From contig NC_090319.1 in NCBI RefSeq assembly GCF_040869045.1, positions 377,471,601-377,535,600 on the forward strand: 64,000 nt of DNA. The letters are read 5' to 3'. Within the stretch, counting starts at the first letter, position 1, and every line of letters starts with the position of its first letter. Below the pieces are notes generated by a model. The model was not told the DNA's origin. It worked only from the letters and a program-made list of their open reading frames with translations, and did no database searches. Both the position numbers and the translations under genes were made by a program. Positions 33,031 through 45,339 of the stretch are shown piece after piece. The DNA is from Eurosta solidaginis. Lineage: Eukaryota > Arthropoda > Insecta > Diptera > Tephritidae.

Positions 33031-34270
33031 GTGACTGGGTGCTTCTCTCGGTACGTTTTGAAGAACATTCTGATTTTCATGAGAATAAGAACTAGTTCTA
33101 AGTTTGCAATAATATCTTAAAGAAAAACATATTAGTGTATATGAAATTGAATTGAATGTGTAACTTTTTCATTTATATACATACTTTCGATAAGTCAAAG
33201 CCGCGGATGCTTTCCCAAGTACTGTGATGCTCCGAATCCCAATCCGCCAACAGAATTGGCCTAGCAGGTATTGGCTTGGCCCTAACATTATTTAAAAATC
33301 AATCTGCAGTAATTTTTTTTACGTGGTTAATGCCATACCATCACCACTTAGGCCAATTTTTATAGCGTATTTGGATTCAGCGCATCAAAATATATAGAAA
33401 ACATGAGTCGCATTGCCTGATCCGACTACTTTTAATTTGTTTGTATAGCTGTGTTAACAAAAAATTAGATAAGTTTTTAAAATTTTTGTTGTGCCAGAAA
33501 AATGAATGTGGTAAATCTCGGAAAATAGAAGGGATGCAAGCTAAGCTATTATCTCAGTTGAAAGAGCATAGTGTGAATATAATATATAGATACACTGTTA
33601 CATTGGAAACTAATTCCTCTAATTTTGAGGGAACAACGAGCTTTGAAACTCAAGTGCCCAAAATTTTCATTTTGGCACATTCATGCTTCTGGCAAGCGGG
33701 CGACGATATGTATATTCATTTCTTCTATTTTCAAATAAAGCTGCCATATTCGGTTCAGTTTATGTCAAATTAACAACAAAAAAAAAAAAAAAAAAAAACA
33801 GTCCAGCCTCTAGTTTACAATTTTTTTTAATTAAACACGCTCCAATTTTTCAAACCTGCTCATTTTTAAAATATTTTCGAGCTCTCTCGTCTGTATTAGC
33901 ACGCCCACTAATCTAACGCTTCATTACTTATTGTTTATGGTAACTTTCAAATTTTTCACCGTTACCATTAGGATGAGTAAGAGCTTTGCATACTCCATAC
34001 TCAAGTTTTTTTGATTAATTACATAACATTTGATTGCTTTCGTTTCATTTTACTATCTATTTCATGTACTAAATTTGTTTTTTCAATTTACTTGTTACCA
34101 GATGGCCATCATTTGCTTGCCAATCACTAACTGAATTGACTGCTTAAGTAATATATACATATGCACATACATACATACATAAATCAATTATAAGTTTCAT
34201 TCATTGACTCAAAAGGTGGTGATGCGGCAGTAGCCCGAAGTAAGTACGAAAATAGGATAACAGAACAATA
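33031..34270. other. Unassigned intergenic sequence
   Basis: No gene recognised. A run of about 23 A lies at 33777-33799, and ACATACATACAT simple repeats near 34160. A 110-codon frame at 33441-33773 has no recognisable motif. Confidence 0.45.
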
Positions 34271-34273
34271 AAG

Positions 34274-35974
34274 AACAAGTAAGGAAGGCTAAGTTCGGGT
34301 GTAACCGAACATTATATACTCAGCTGAGAGCTTTGGAGACAAAATAAGGGAAAATCACCATTTATCAAAATAAACCTAGGGTAACCCTGGAATGTGTTTG
34401 TATGACATGTGTATCAAATGAAAGGTGTTAATGAGTATTTTAAAAGGGAGTGGGCCTTGGTTCTATAGGTGGACTCCTTTTCGATATATCGCAATAAGAG
34501 TGGAGGAGGGGTGACTCTAGAATGTGTTTGTACGATATGGATATCAAATTAAAAGTATTAATGAGGGTTTTAAAAGGGTAGCCCTTAGTTGTATATGTGA
34601 AGGCGTTTTCGAGATATCGGCCAAAATGTGGACCAGGGTGACCCAGAACATCTTCTGTCGGGTACCGCTAATTTATTTATATATGTCATACCACGAACAG
34701 TATTCCTGCCAAGATTCCAAGGGCTTTTGATTTCGCCCTGCAGAACTTTTCCATTTTCTTCTACTTAATACGGTAGGTGTCACACCCATTTTACAAAGTT
34801 TTTTCTAAACTTATGTAGATTTTGCGTCAATAAACCAATCCAATTACCATGTTTCATCTCTTTTTTCATATTTGGTACAGAATTATGGCATTTTTTTCAT
34901 GTTTCGTAATTTTCGATATCGGACAAGTGGGCGTGGTCATAGTCGGATTTCGGCCATATTTTATACCAAGATAAAGTGACTTCAAGTAAGTACGTGAACT
35001 AAGTTTAGTTAAGATATATCGATTTTTGTTCAAGTTATCGTGTTAAGGGCCATGCGGAAGGACAGACGGACGACTGTGTATAAAAACTGGGCTTAGCTTC
35101 AACCGATTTCACCCATTTTCACAGAAAAGAGTTAGCGTCATAAAATCTACGCCACTACCAAATTTCAAAAGGATTGGTTAATTTTTGTTCGACTTATGGC
35201 ATTAAAAGTATTCTAGACGTATTAAATGAAAAAGGGCGGAGTTACGCCCATTTTTAAATTTTCTTTTATCTCTGTATTTTGTTGCACAATATCATTACTG
35301 GAGTCGAATGTTGACATAATTTACTTATATACTGTAAAGATATACAATTTTTTGTTAAAATTTGACTTGAAAAAATTTTTTTTTTTAAAAGTGGGCGTGT
35401 TCATCATCCGATTTCGTTAATTTTTATTTAGTACACATATAGTAATAGGAGTAACGTGCCTACGAAATTTCATCATGATGTCTTCAACGACTGCCAAATT
35501 ACAGCTTGCAAAATTTTTAAATTACCTTCTTTTAAAAGTGGCCGGTGCCACGCCCATTGTCCAAAATTTTTCTAATTTTCTATTTTGCATCATAAGGTCA
35601 ATGCACCTACCAATTTTCATCGCTTTATCCCTCTTTGGTAATGAATTATCGCACTTTTTCAGTGTTTTGAAATTTTCGATATCGAAAAAGTGGGCGTGGT
35701 TGTAGTCCGATTTCGTTAATTTTAAATAGTGACCTGAGATGAGCGCCCAGGAACCTACATAGCAAATGTCATTAAGATACCTCAAAATTTAATCAAGTTA
35801 TCGTGTTTACAAACGGACGGACAGACGGACGGACATGGCTAATTGAATTTCTTTTTTCACCCAGATCATTTTGATATATAGAAGTCTATATCTATCCCGA
35901 TTATTTATGCGTTACGGATTACCGTTATGCGAACAAAGTTAATATACTCTGTGAGCTCTGCTCAGCTGAGTATA
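34274..35974 (-). mobile_element. DINE-1-like element, copy D (long, intact ends)
   Basis: Starts AACAAGTAAGGAAGGCTAAG, hairpin GTTCGG/CCGAAC (34303-34320 region), then TATACTCAGCTGAGAGC; ends GAGCTCTGCTCAGCTGAGTA (to ~35972). The two ends form a matched inverted pair of the GCTGAG type. The interior has GGGCGTGG modules near 34930, 35238, 35392, 35545 and 35690, and a GACGGACAGACGG run (35815). It keeps the uninterrupted site of the insertion seen in copy B. Minus orientation. Confidence 0.8.
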
Positions 35975-35979
35975 AAATT

Positions 35980-36565
35980 TGAAATCGAACAAATAAGCAA
36001 AAGTTAACCAAGTAGGTAACCGAAATCCCATTAAGATCAATAGTTTAAATGTTTTTGTTTACACCGCATTAACGCATTGAAGAAACGGAAGATACATCGA
36101 AATGAATGCCCTCTGACAGACGTTGTAACCGCAATTTATTACAACAATTAACAGTTAAATGCGTAGCTATTAAATAAAATAGATAGCGCTGCTTTTAACG
36201 CCGCTCTAATGGCGAACTCTTTGCCATTTTAACGCAAATTTGCATATATGATTGTTTTTTTTTTTTCTTAATGGCAAATACCGCAGCATGTTATTATTTC
36301 GGGACCACTTAGATATATTTACTGGATTAATTAAGAAACATATTAGGGACTAGCTCGAAATTTCAACAAACAAGTTAATAAAAAAAAAATAAATACTTTC
36401 CTCCGAGGAAATTAAGGTCAAGCTACCTGTAGGAGGGAGTTATGAGAAAATCGTCTTCCATCGAATGGTCAATATGACATAAAATACCTATCTCAGACCC
36501 AAATTCATTAAGACATTCCAAAAATTGAGAGAATAGTTGGGCTCAAACAAACAGGCGAGCATGGA
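35980..36565. other. Unassigned sequence
   Basis: Nothing recognised. Confidence 0.4.
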
Positions 36566-36569
36566 TAAG

Positions 36570-36725
36570 TCGACTCAGTTGTTGTGGTTGTAATGATAAA
36601 TGCAATCTGGAAGATTTTGGATAGTATTATCAAAGTCGATAGATATTTGCCGTACATATATCCTGTACGTTCCGGTAACTGGCACGTTATAGTACCAGAC
36701 CAACTATCTCCGGTACGATGCCCTA
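36570..36725 (+). mobile_element. Fragment of the short interspersed hairpin repeat
   Basis: GTTGTTGTGGTTGTAATGATA, then CCTGTACGTTCCGGTAAC and CTATCTCCGGTACGATG follow the order of the 1985-2320 repeat. The hairpin is largely lost. Confidence 0.5.
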
Positions 36726-36794
36726 TGACCAAGCCGAACACCTTTATTTTAAAGACGAATATTATTTTCGGCGAGTGCAAACCTAAACACTAAC

Positions 36795-37810
36795 GAAACG
36801 GCACTGCACTAACGAAACTGCACTGACTCTTAATCCGCACTGAACCTGTAAACTAACCCGCAAAAGAAACTGGAACCGAAACAGCACTGATGTCGAAAAC
36901 CTGTAACGGGAACCGAAACTTGATCCGAACTGAACCTGGAAAATAAGTCGAGAACAGCCGAAGCCGAAACTACGCTAAAATTGAAATGAAAACTGCGCTG
37001 AAATCGAAATCGGTAAAGGGGGCCAAAACCGGAACCCAAATATATCCGAAAACGAAGCTCCGATCGAAACTGGAACCGAAGAGAATTCGCTATCCAATCG
37101 GAAACCACTAAGGTGGCCGAAACCGAATCAAAACTGAGCCCGGAAATGAAACCGCGACCCAAACTTAAATAGAAACAAAATCCTTAATATGCGTATACCG
37201 CGACCGAATCCAAAACAGGTCTATTAATCTACATCAACAAGATTTGAAACTCAAAATATAACTAGAATTAAGACCGAAGCTAGAGCCGAACTCAAAAATA
37301 ATCTGGATAGAAACTGCACTGAACTTAGAAATATAAATGAAAGCACAACCGAAAAGGAAATTGTAACCGAAACTGTTAGCGTAACCGGATTGAACCTTAA
37401 AGCGGAACCGACATCTAAGCCCGAGCCGAGACAAGACCCGAAAGCAGAATCAGAACGAAACCGGAATAAAAAAGCGAGCAAAACCAAAATCGCACATCGC
37501 CTGGGACTGAGAATGGACAGAGCCTACAACCGAATACAGAACTGAAACAAGAACCGGATTTATAACAGAAACTGAAACGGTAAGTGAAATCGAAACCGAA
37601 TATGAAAACAAAATGGGACTCAAACATTAACCGAAATATGTATTACTAAATACGGAAGAAAACCGGAACAGAATCCAAATCTGAAACCGACTCAGAATCA
37701 AAACCGATATCTATATCAGCTCAAAATCAGTACCGAAACTAGATCCAAGACCGGAGCCGAAACGGTAACTGAAACAAACTAAAGCCAAACCCGAAAACAC
37801 AATCGAAATT
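36795..37810. repeat. 1-kb degenerate GAAACCGAA minisatellite
   Basis: Dozens of short purine-rich units (GAAACC, GAACTG, GAAACCGAAAC) follow one another on the + strand; the minus strand gives Phe/Ser-rich frames (36830-37627) that are compositional only. Strong strand asymmetry (A/G over C/T) distinguishes it from neighbouring DNA. Confidence 0.75.
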
Positions 37811-38685
37811 TTAACTCGCTGTTACTTGCGGGAAATTTCTTCTTGAACAAATTCGAGAAATCATAAGTTCCAGTACCAACTTAGTACTTACGCGTCTTTT
37901 TTAAATAGGCATTCATCATTACGAGCAGTGTTAGACAAAATAACTTTTATAACAGAACCTTGAAATTAGCATCTATAGCCATTAACTTTAGTGCCACCGT
38001 TTGGTTGCATCAAAGTAACTGCTTACTGACTACGCATCGGGTAGATTAAGAAAGACGTTAGCATATATTTTGTATACATTAGACCTACCATAAAAAAGAG
38101 AATATTCTTATTAAACAGCTGTCGGAACAGCGGGGAGATTGATTAATCTATAAACTAAGTTTCATAAAATATGATGATGATAAAGGCTAAGGGCAAGTCT
38201 TTGAAAAATCCATCAGCTTTTCACGGTTTCGGTAAATGATTAAAACAAAATGAATCTTGAAGTGGAGCCACAAAATGTTGATGCGAAATACTTTTTCATC
38301 GGTCGATCTAATGTGTCAAGTGATATAATTTCGTCACAATGTGACATATCATATCTTCATCACCACAGACTCATCACATATTTTTGCGTACAAAAGACAC
38401 TCTAAAACTGCGCAATACGTGCCCAAACTTGACCTTGATTTTTGGTTAAACTTGTTTCGTACATTCCCACTCACTGTATTTTCAATGATTTAAACCTTTG
38501 TATGTAGCGCTAGGTACTCTTTTATCATCACAATTAAATGGTCCATCAATTTATGCGAAGCTCTATATTACTTTACAATATGATCAAATTGTAGATAAAA
38601 AAATGTTAAATATTAAGTACTATTGTAAATGTGTATATGTATGCTTAAGAGCAGGAGCGGATTCACCTTTATTATGGCCTGTTAT
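37811..38685. other. Unassigned sequence
   Basis: Start (TTCTTCTTGAACAAATTCGA near 37838) resembles the end of the foldback at 29692. Otherwise nothing recognised. Confidence 0.4.
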
Positions 38686-38689
38686 GATA

Positions 38690-38880
38690 CCAGCGGCAAC
38701 CGTGGTGTAATGGTAGCGCTCTCCGGTCCAAACATCAAACATCAAGAACTGAGAATAACCAAACCACTAGCAAACACCATGCTTTGCTGCCACCGTTTGA
38801 ATTCAGTCCGCCAATTTGTAGGAAAAATTAAATTAGAACAGAATCTCTGTCATATTCTGAATTATTTATTTTAGATATAT
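38690..38880 (+). mobile_element. SINE copy with altered middle
   Basis: The head CCGTGGTGTAATGGTAGCG matches the SINE promoter region; the tail CCGCCAATTTGTAGGAAAAA matches its body. The middle differs and is shorter. Confidence 0.6.
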
Positions 38881-39920
38881 CAGCAATTGAAACGGGCAGC
38901 CACGATGTTAAAGAGGCAATGTGCTATCACACCATTACGAAGGTCCGATGTTCGTGTTCTAGAGCAAGTTATATAAAAATACACTTTATTAACGGGGTTA
39001 CCCTCCAGATTGAATTGCTGCCTTGGCAAGCATCTCAGCAAAATTTTATCCGTTTTCAGAAGCCGTTGGTCGTTGTTATAAAACCATGTAAGTTTAGATT
39101 TATAAAAAATTGGTGGAAAAGCTCTTCCTCATTCTTCTCGGTGGTGCATTAACCAATTTTAACAAGCCTAGTTGCCTTAGACGGTCAAAAACGGTGCTTT
39201 TGCTGACATTCCGTATGTGTTTAGCTCTTCCTATTTTCGGCCCATCCCTGCAGCTCTTTCAGGTATAATACTTTGAGCTTGCCATGCTTTAAGCGTGCAT
39301 TACAATCTGACCGACCTTATTAATAAGCAACCAAAGTATTTGGGATTAGACGACTAACTAATGAATCACTTTTGTCTGCATACCTCAAATGTGGGTAACA
39401 GTTCCATCTGGCATTAGTTTTTTAGACACTAGCTTGTAGCTCAATGTGTTGGTTATTCTCATTTACTTACTACTTTGTTAGAGAAATGCTCCACAGTATA
39501 CCATTTTGTAGACCCAAATGAGTTTTGTGGATCAGCCCGAGGCCAGATAACTAAGCGACTTACGGCAACTCATTACTAACTTGAATTACTAACTTGTGCT
39601 CAAAAGAGGTTCGGTTGCTGATTTCCTTTGACGAGTAAAGCAGCCGTAAATTGTAGAGTAAAGATATAACCCATTTTGTGCCTCGTAAACTCTATAAGAG
39701 GAAGGCGTTTTTTAAAGAGAAGGCCTGACGTAGTATAATCAAGTTGACGTAAATTGTTTGAAATGGTCCCAATCATGGGATGGGATTATTTGATATTCAG
39801 TACAGTATGTGTAGAGACTTAGAGTCCATTCTTGCTTGACCTTGTTGCAGTATGTAATAACGACGAGGTGTCTAACCTCCGATGACAGTTGTACTAAAAT
39901 ATACTATTTTTCAGATTTTG
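38881..39920. other. Unassigned sequence
   Basis: GC content is slightly higher than around it, suggesting old coding or transposon DNA, but I recognise no family. Confidence 0.35.
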
Positions 39921-39926
39921 CAGTGT

Positions 39927-40205
39927 TCACTTTCCTAAATAATTCTTTACGATATTCAATGCGGCTTGCAGAAGCTCGTCCGGACTTTGATGATATTTTC
40001 CGGGAGTTTTAAGAGCTTTTTCATGTGTGATTAATCGAAAAGAAGTCCATTCTAGTTTCACGAGCATGTTAGGTTTCGCAATCAATCGGATAACGTAGAG
40101 ATTTGACCATTTAGGCTGCGTATCGTTTTCAGATTTCTCTTTCGGTTTTAAACCGCTTTGTACACTACCGAAGAAGGATTTTGTCACGTTGGGGTACTTC
40201 CCGGT
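39927..40205 (-). other. Unassigned small open frame
   Basis: A frame of about 90 codons contains KPNMLVKLEWTSFRLITHEK and ends PDELLQAALNIVKNYLGK. Composition is protein-like, with charged helical segments, but it has no ATG start, no recognisable domain and no neighbours that suggest a role. It may be an exon or transposon relic, or chance. Confidence 0.2.
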
Positions 40206-40209
40206 CTAG

Positions 40210-41280
40210 TGCAGAGGCTTTATTTATTTGCTTTTGTTAAAAGAATGCTTGTAGTTCTTCGTTCATCCCCATAAGCAAATGTTTACGGCGACCGCACTTT
40301 GAGTATGAAAAAGTTTTCGAGATTTGCCAGCTACCATTACTTTTAGCCTCCAACATCTCACAATAACAAGGTTTGTGTACCCGTACCCTTTGATATGAAC
40401 TCATTATACAATTATCGAGTAGAAAATATGATTACCTATTGGAGAAAATTTTGACACTTTTAGGAAGACTGAATATGCGCCCCACAACTTAGTTCCCTGA
40501 GCTCCAAATTCTACATGCGGCCCTGTGTGAATGCACGTTCATCCAGCTCTTTACCGTCACCTTAACGAACAGGCCTGTTTGAATAATAACAATTTAGAAT
40601 CATCGTTCTTTGATTTCGTGTAATTTCGTCTTCTCTTTCTGCATGTTATTGCTTTAAAGAAAACAAAAGAGGAAAAAAAATATTAAATAAAATAAAGTAA
40701 AATAAAGGGTCATCGCCATCGGCTATTGTCCCTTTAACATTGATGGGCGCGTTTATTGACGTTGTCGTCCTCTGCATCTACATCATCATTATTGTCATCA
40801 TTATCGTTAAGTTAACGACGTCTTCAAGTTCATTCGCATTAAACAAGGTCAAAGGGAAGTACTTAAGTACTTGAGTGTTAAAAAAATACGTTTATAAATA
40901 ACTTTACTGCAGCTGGGAACACAAATCGCCGTTTGATGAGTTTTTTGTTCGATAAAACGAATTTAAGTGCTTGATGATTGGCTGCAGAATGAAGAAAATG
41001 CTTGTTAAACAATATACATATCTACGGCTATAAGCAATAACAGCTTAAATCGATCACGAAAGTAAAATAATTGCATTTAAATTAATTGGTTGTAGAGTGA
41101 GATAAAGAAATGGATAAGCGTTTGAAAATCTTTTTATCTACCGACTTCCACATTGCCCTTCTTTGCTTACAATTTTTTGTAAGGGAATTTTTATAGACTT
41201 CTGTGTTTTGAGTTCGTACATTGAACATTATCTTAACTTGATTAGCAAATAAAGTCCTGAGGAATTTCGCTAACATTTCG
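40210..41280. other. Unassigned sequence
   Basis: No gene recognised. Short ATCATCATTATTGTCATC runs near 40780. Confidence 0.4.
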
Positions 41281-41284
41281 ATAG

Positions 41285-41880
41285 CTAAATTCATAATATT
41301 TTAATAACATATCGATAGCATTACAATAAACAATGGATACATTTTCGATTATGAATAAATAAATTTAGGTAACGATTTTGGTCTATCTATAACTTTTTGC
41401 TATAAAATCGGTTACTTTTTATAAACATATTGGTAACGTTTTGATAAAAAATCGATAGCTTTTCGAAAACAAGTCGATATTTTTTTGAAAACATTTCGAT
41501 AACAAACCCATAACTCGTCGTAAAAAAATTGATAATTCAGCTGTAACCTTTTTCATCGCTAGCAAGTTTATGACACTTCGACAACACATCGATAGCTTGT
41601 CTAGGTAACTGAATTACTAGGTTACTTTACCATAAACAAACAGTTTCAGGCTATAAATAACTTTTTCATAAAAATCTTTAACAAAAGCAATATAGCATAA
41701 GTTGTCAACAAGAGTTATCGAACTCATAACCTCCGTTATTGAAAGCAGATTTATGACACTTCGGGAACTTATCGATAGCTCATCTATACTTCGTCGTAAT
41801 AAAACAGATAATTCGTCGATATGAGAAAGTTAGCTCATCGATATGAGAAAGTTAGCTCATCGATAACAAAGAGCTAACAC
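41285..41880. repeat. ATCGATAGC/TTCGATAAC degenerate minisatellite
   Basis: Some thirty units of about 16-22 bp on the pattern AAAA-CATATCGATAGC-TTTT with drift. Late in the array TAGCTCATCGATATGAGAAA is exactly duplicated (about 41810-41860), a recent local duplication. Confidence 0.7.
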
Positions 41881-44530
41881 TTATTTACTAAATTGTTAAT
41901 CTATTAACCAATATTTTTCTAATTGGTATTCAAATGCAGTGTTTGTTTGGTTTTGGTAAGAGCCATTAAACCCCTTATAAAGAATTGGAAGATGTGAGAA
42001 CTCATTTGGAAATTTTAATTTTCGATTTCTGCGCAGCCTAACAAAATGCTTTGGGACTGGCTTTGCCAGCCAGGCCCATATATCGCGATTCAGCGAAGGT
42101 GTTTCAATTCGGATTTTTAAGTATCCAGGAGGTATGTAATGCTGTATTGTTTACGGCAAGAAGTGGTAATAGTGATGGTAATACAGGACTGCCTTGCAAA
42201 GTTTTAAGATGGCCGCGGCTTATAAAAATCCAAGTACGATCTTTAGCTTTTCTTGAGGTAAATAAATTGGATAGACATATAATAGATATATTTAGAATAT
42301 TTGCGGAATCGACTTAAAGGCTATTATTATAGAGAGACCGATCGCTGTACTTGGCAGTTTTAAGCATTGTTCAGCACATGTGATCATGATGTAAGCAGAT
42401 CGAAGATAATTCGACAACAGCAGCTTTGCAGAAAATAACCGCCGATACAACAACAGGTTTGAGGAGGAACCAGTTTTTCAACAGTGTGAACTACCTGACC
42501 CCTTTTTCCGATAGGATGCTGCAACGAAGTCAAACTGATTCAGTAAAAGGATGACGCGGTCTAAGAATTGCTAACTGCAAAAGCCAACGAAAGTCGATCC
42601 TCACATTGGCAAGAGAACCTGTGGCAGTTGGTCAAAGGCGAAAGCTCCCTCTGCGCCTAGAACTCATTATCGTTGATAGAGGTGATTCTGTCCTTAAACA
42701 TTTTGAGTCAATGTAAGATACTAATTTTTTTTGCCCACTGTGCATGCTGAATACTCTAGGGAAAAGGCCATCAACTAGTGCAATAATTATTTGCACTCAC
42801 TTCACACCTGCGTAGTAACATCGGAGAAGGATATTAAAAAATTATATTTTACAAAGAAATGTTGGAGCGCCTGTTAAAAAAATGGTAGTGCTTCAAAAGA
42901 GGATGAAGTTGGACTGTTTTACCGACTTGCATATTTTATAGCACTCTACAATAGAAGCCATAACTAAAAGATAGAGCTGAAAAGCCAAGAGAACGTACCA
43001 CCAAATTACTAACATCACATACCTCAGTGAGAGATATGCGCCGTTAAGTGAACGAATTTCTGTTGTCGACGGATCATTCCGAAGATTCTTCTACTTAAGA
43101 TTACAAATGAGTTACGATGCATGGATTCGCCTTATATTCTATATAATCGGTCCTTAACTGTCAATCTGCAGACTCCGCATCAAACACACGAAAAATCAGA
43201 TCTACAAAGTCGTTCTCCCGCGTTGTGTTTTCTAACCCTTACTCTATTGTCAGTTACAAAAAATACGCCAGTTCGAAATACGAAAAAAGAAAAGTGAACA
43301 ATCTTACCTATAAAGTTGTTTACAATTCACGTACAAGGCCACTTTTTATTCTCATCATTAATTGGATATGCCGCGTATGCTGTTGTGGAATAAGAAATAT
43401 AAAAAATGATGTAAACAAAACAAAAAAAAAACTTCTCAACACAAACATAAACAAACGAGAAATAAAACACACGTGCTATGTGGCAGAAAAAGGCGCCAAA
43501 AACATGCGACGGCGCACTAAAGCTAAAGCAACATGCTGTCGCAACACTGAAATGTTTAGCAACATCTTGCCAGGTGCACTCATGCCATTAAAATGAAATA
43601 CAGGCGCGGCAGCAAAAACGATAATGAATTATCCAACAAAGTAGCCGGCACGTTCTGGGGGTGGTTGTTGCAACATGTTAATGTAACGCACATATATACT
43701 TTAATTTCAGCATGAGAAAAGGAACAACAAAAACAAGCAATTGCGTTAGAACGAAGGCGTAACGTTTGCTGACGAATATTTTGCTGATTTTTTTTTTATG
43801 CGGTGATGGCAAAGCTGTTGGCGACGATGCCTGCTGTAAATTCCCTTGCAATGCGATAGATCAGTTGATGTTTAAGTTTCATTAGGAATGTGTCACGTTG
43901 CGGTGTGAACACGAAAAGAATTTTGTATTAAAACAATCAATTGAAATGTGAAAGGCGCGCCTTTGCTGCGATTTTTGATGCGATGTTGGTAGATAATTTT
44001 GATAAATGCTAACTAAAATCGATATTTAAAGTGTGCCCCGGTAAGCATACGTCAAAGCGAATGCGATAGTAAGCGGAAACGGAAAGTTCGTTATAAGCGC
44101 GTGGTGTACGTGAATGCGAGTGTTTTATTACAAACCGGCTTACGACGTTTCGTGATTGCGTGTGCTGCTCTATTTTGAGGTGTGTTCGCATATAACAAAC
44201 GAAAGCGGTAAAACCATTTTAGCATTTAGGAAGTGAAGTGCTTTTTGAAAGCGTAAATGAAAATTGAACTTTAATATCAAGTTCAGGCCGTGGACGAAAT
44301 TTTAAAAATGCAAATTTAAGGCTCGTTTACTTGAAGCAAATATTACAAACTAACCGAAAACGTATTTTTTTTTAGCAAAAAATAGATAAATATATTTCAA
44401 ACAATTAATCCAAGCGGGTTTTTATAAAGTAATAATATGACAAAATAATGTTCTTATAAAAGTGTTACGTATTCGTCATGGACTTTTTTTAAATTTAAGT
44501 TAAGCTTCCACTTTGACGCTAAGCAAATCT
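41881..44530. other. Unassigned 2.6-kb stretch
   Basis: No gene supported. The segment 42400-42900 has frames such as ANCKSQRKSILTLAREPVAV and LVKGESSLCA, vaguely like non-LTR retrotransposon sequence, but too broken to assign. A 123-codon frame at 43225-43596 is Lys/Asn-rich without a recognisable domain. Confidence 0.35.
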
Positions 44531-44532
44531 GA

Positions 44533-44945
44533 AAATAAAAAGATGATAAAAAAATTTCAAGGACTGCGTTTATATAAATGGACAAAAAAATAGAAGGCAA
44601 TTTTTCCTTTAATACAGACATAGTCTTGTTGAATTTTGACTATAAAACTTTAACAATAGCTATTGTAAAAGAATTTTGGGGTTTAAAACTATAAAGGTGT
44701 AGCGCAATCTTTCAATTTAAGGCAAACGATGTACTTGGGATTAACTAATTGATTATTTAAAATTTAAACACGCACTCTAGCTTTGTAATTCTAAATCCCA
44801 AATTTTTTTTACAATAGCTATCGTTAAAGTTTTTTAGTCAAAATTCAACAAGACTATGTCTGTATTAAAGGAAAAATTGCCTTCTATTTTTTGGTCCATT
44901 TATAAAAAGGTAGTCCTTAAAAATTTGTATTATCTTTTTATTTTA
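44533..44945. mobile_element. 413-bp inverted-repeat (MITE-like) element
   Basis: The left arm (about 44533-44685) and right arm (about 44795-44945) are inverted copies, including AAAATAAAAAGAT, TATAAATGGAC, GAAGGCAATTTTTCC and ACATAGTCTTGTTGAATTTT. The ~110-bp centre is single copy. No coding capacity. Confidence 0.7.
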
Positions 44946-45125
44946 AATTTTTTAGTACTGCCTACAAAAATGCAATTGCAACTTTGATTAGTAATTTAAG
45001 TAATTCCTAAGTGAAAATTCTTATCTTTATTTGTTTGTTCAAAATAGCAAGATTTAATAGAATTAGTGGAATTTTCGCTGACAACACTGGCGAAAACAAC
45101 AGAATTCCACCTCGCATCATAACAA

Positions 45126-45249
45126 GAGAATTCCACCTCGTTTGTCAGCTACTTAATTTGCACAGCTGAAAATCGTGGCGAAAGTCGCGTGCGCCTAAAA
45201 GTGTGCAGGGACGTGCATTGAGTTGGGCCTTGAACGAGGTGGAATTCTC
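45126..45249. repeat. Short perfect inverted repeat
   Basis: GAGAATTCCACCTCGTT (45126-45142) and AACGAGGTGGAATTCTC (45233-45249) are perfect inverted copies with a 90-bp loop. A third partial copy, GAATTCCACCTCG, lies at 45103-45115. Confidence 0.7.
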
Positions 45250-45339
45250 CAACGCCTGCAACGCTCAGGAGGCTAGCCATGAAGGTATGGCCTAATCTTC
45301 TCAATAGTTCGACTTGTGCGTTACGTAGCTCAAATTTTT

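Noticed and set aside
36830..37627. Phe/Ser-rich minus-strand frames that look like secreted proteins
   Set aside because: Produced by the strand-asymmetric GAAACCGAA repeat; no start context, no domain.
43225..43596. 123-codon plus-strand frame
   Set aside because: Lys/Asn-rich, no domain, no promoter or poly(A) context that supports a gene.
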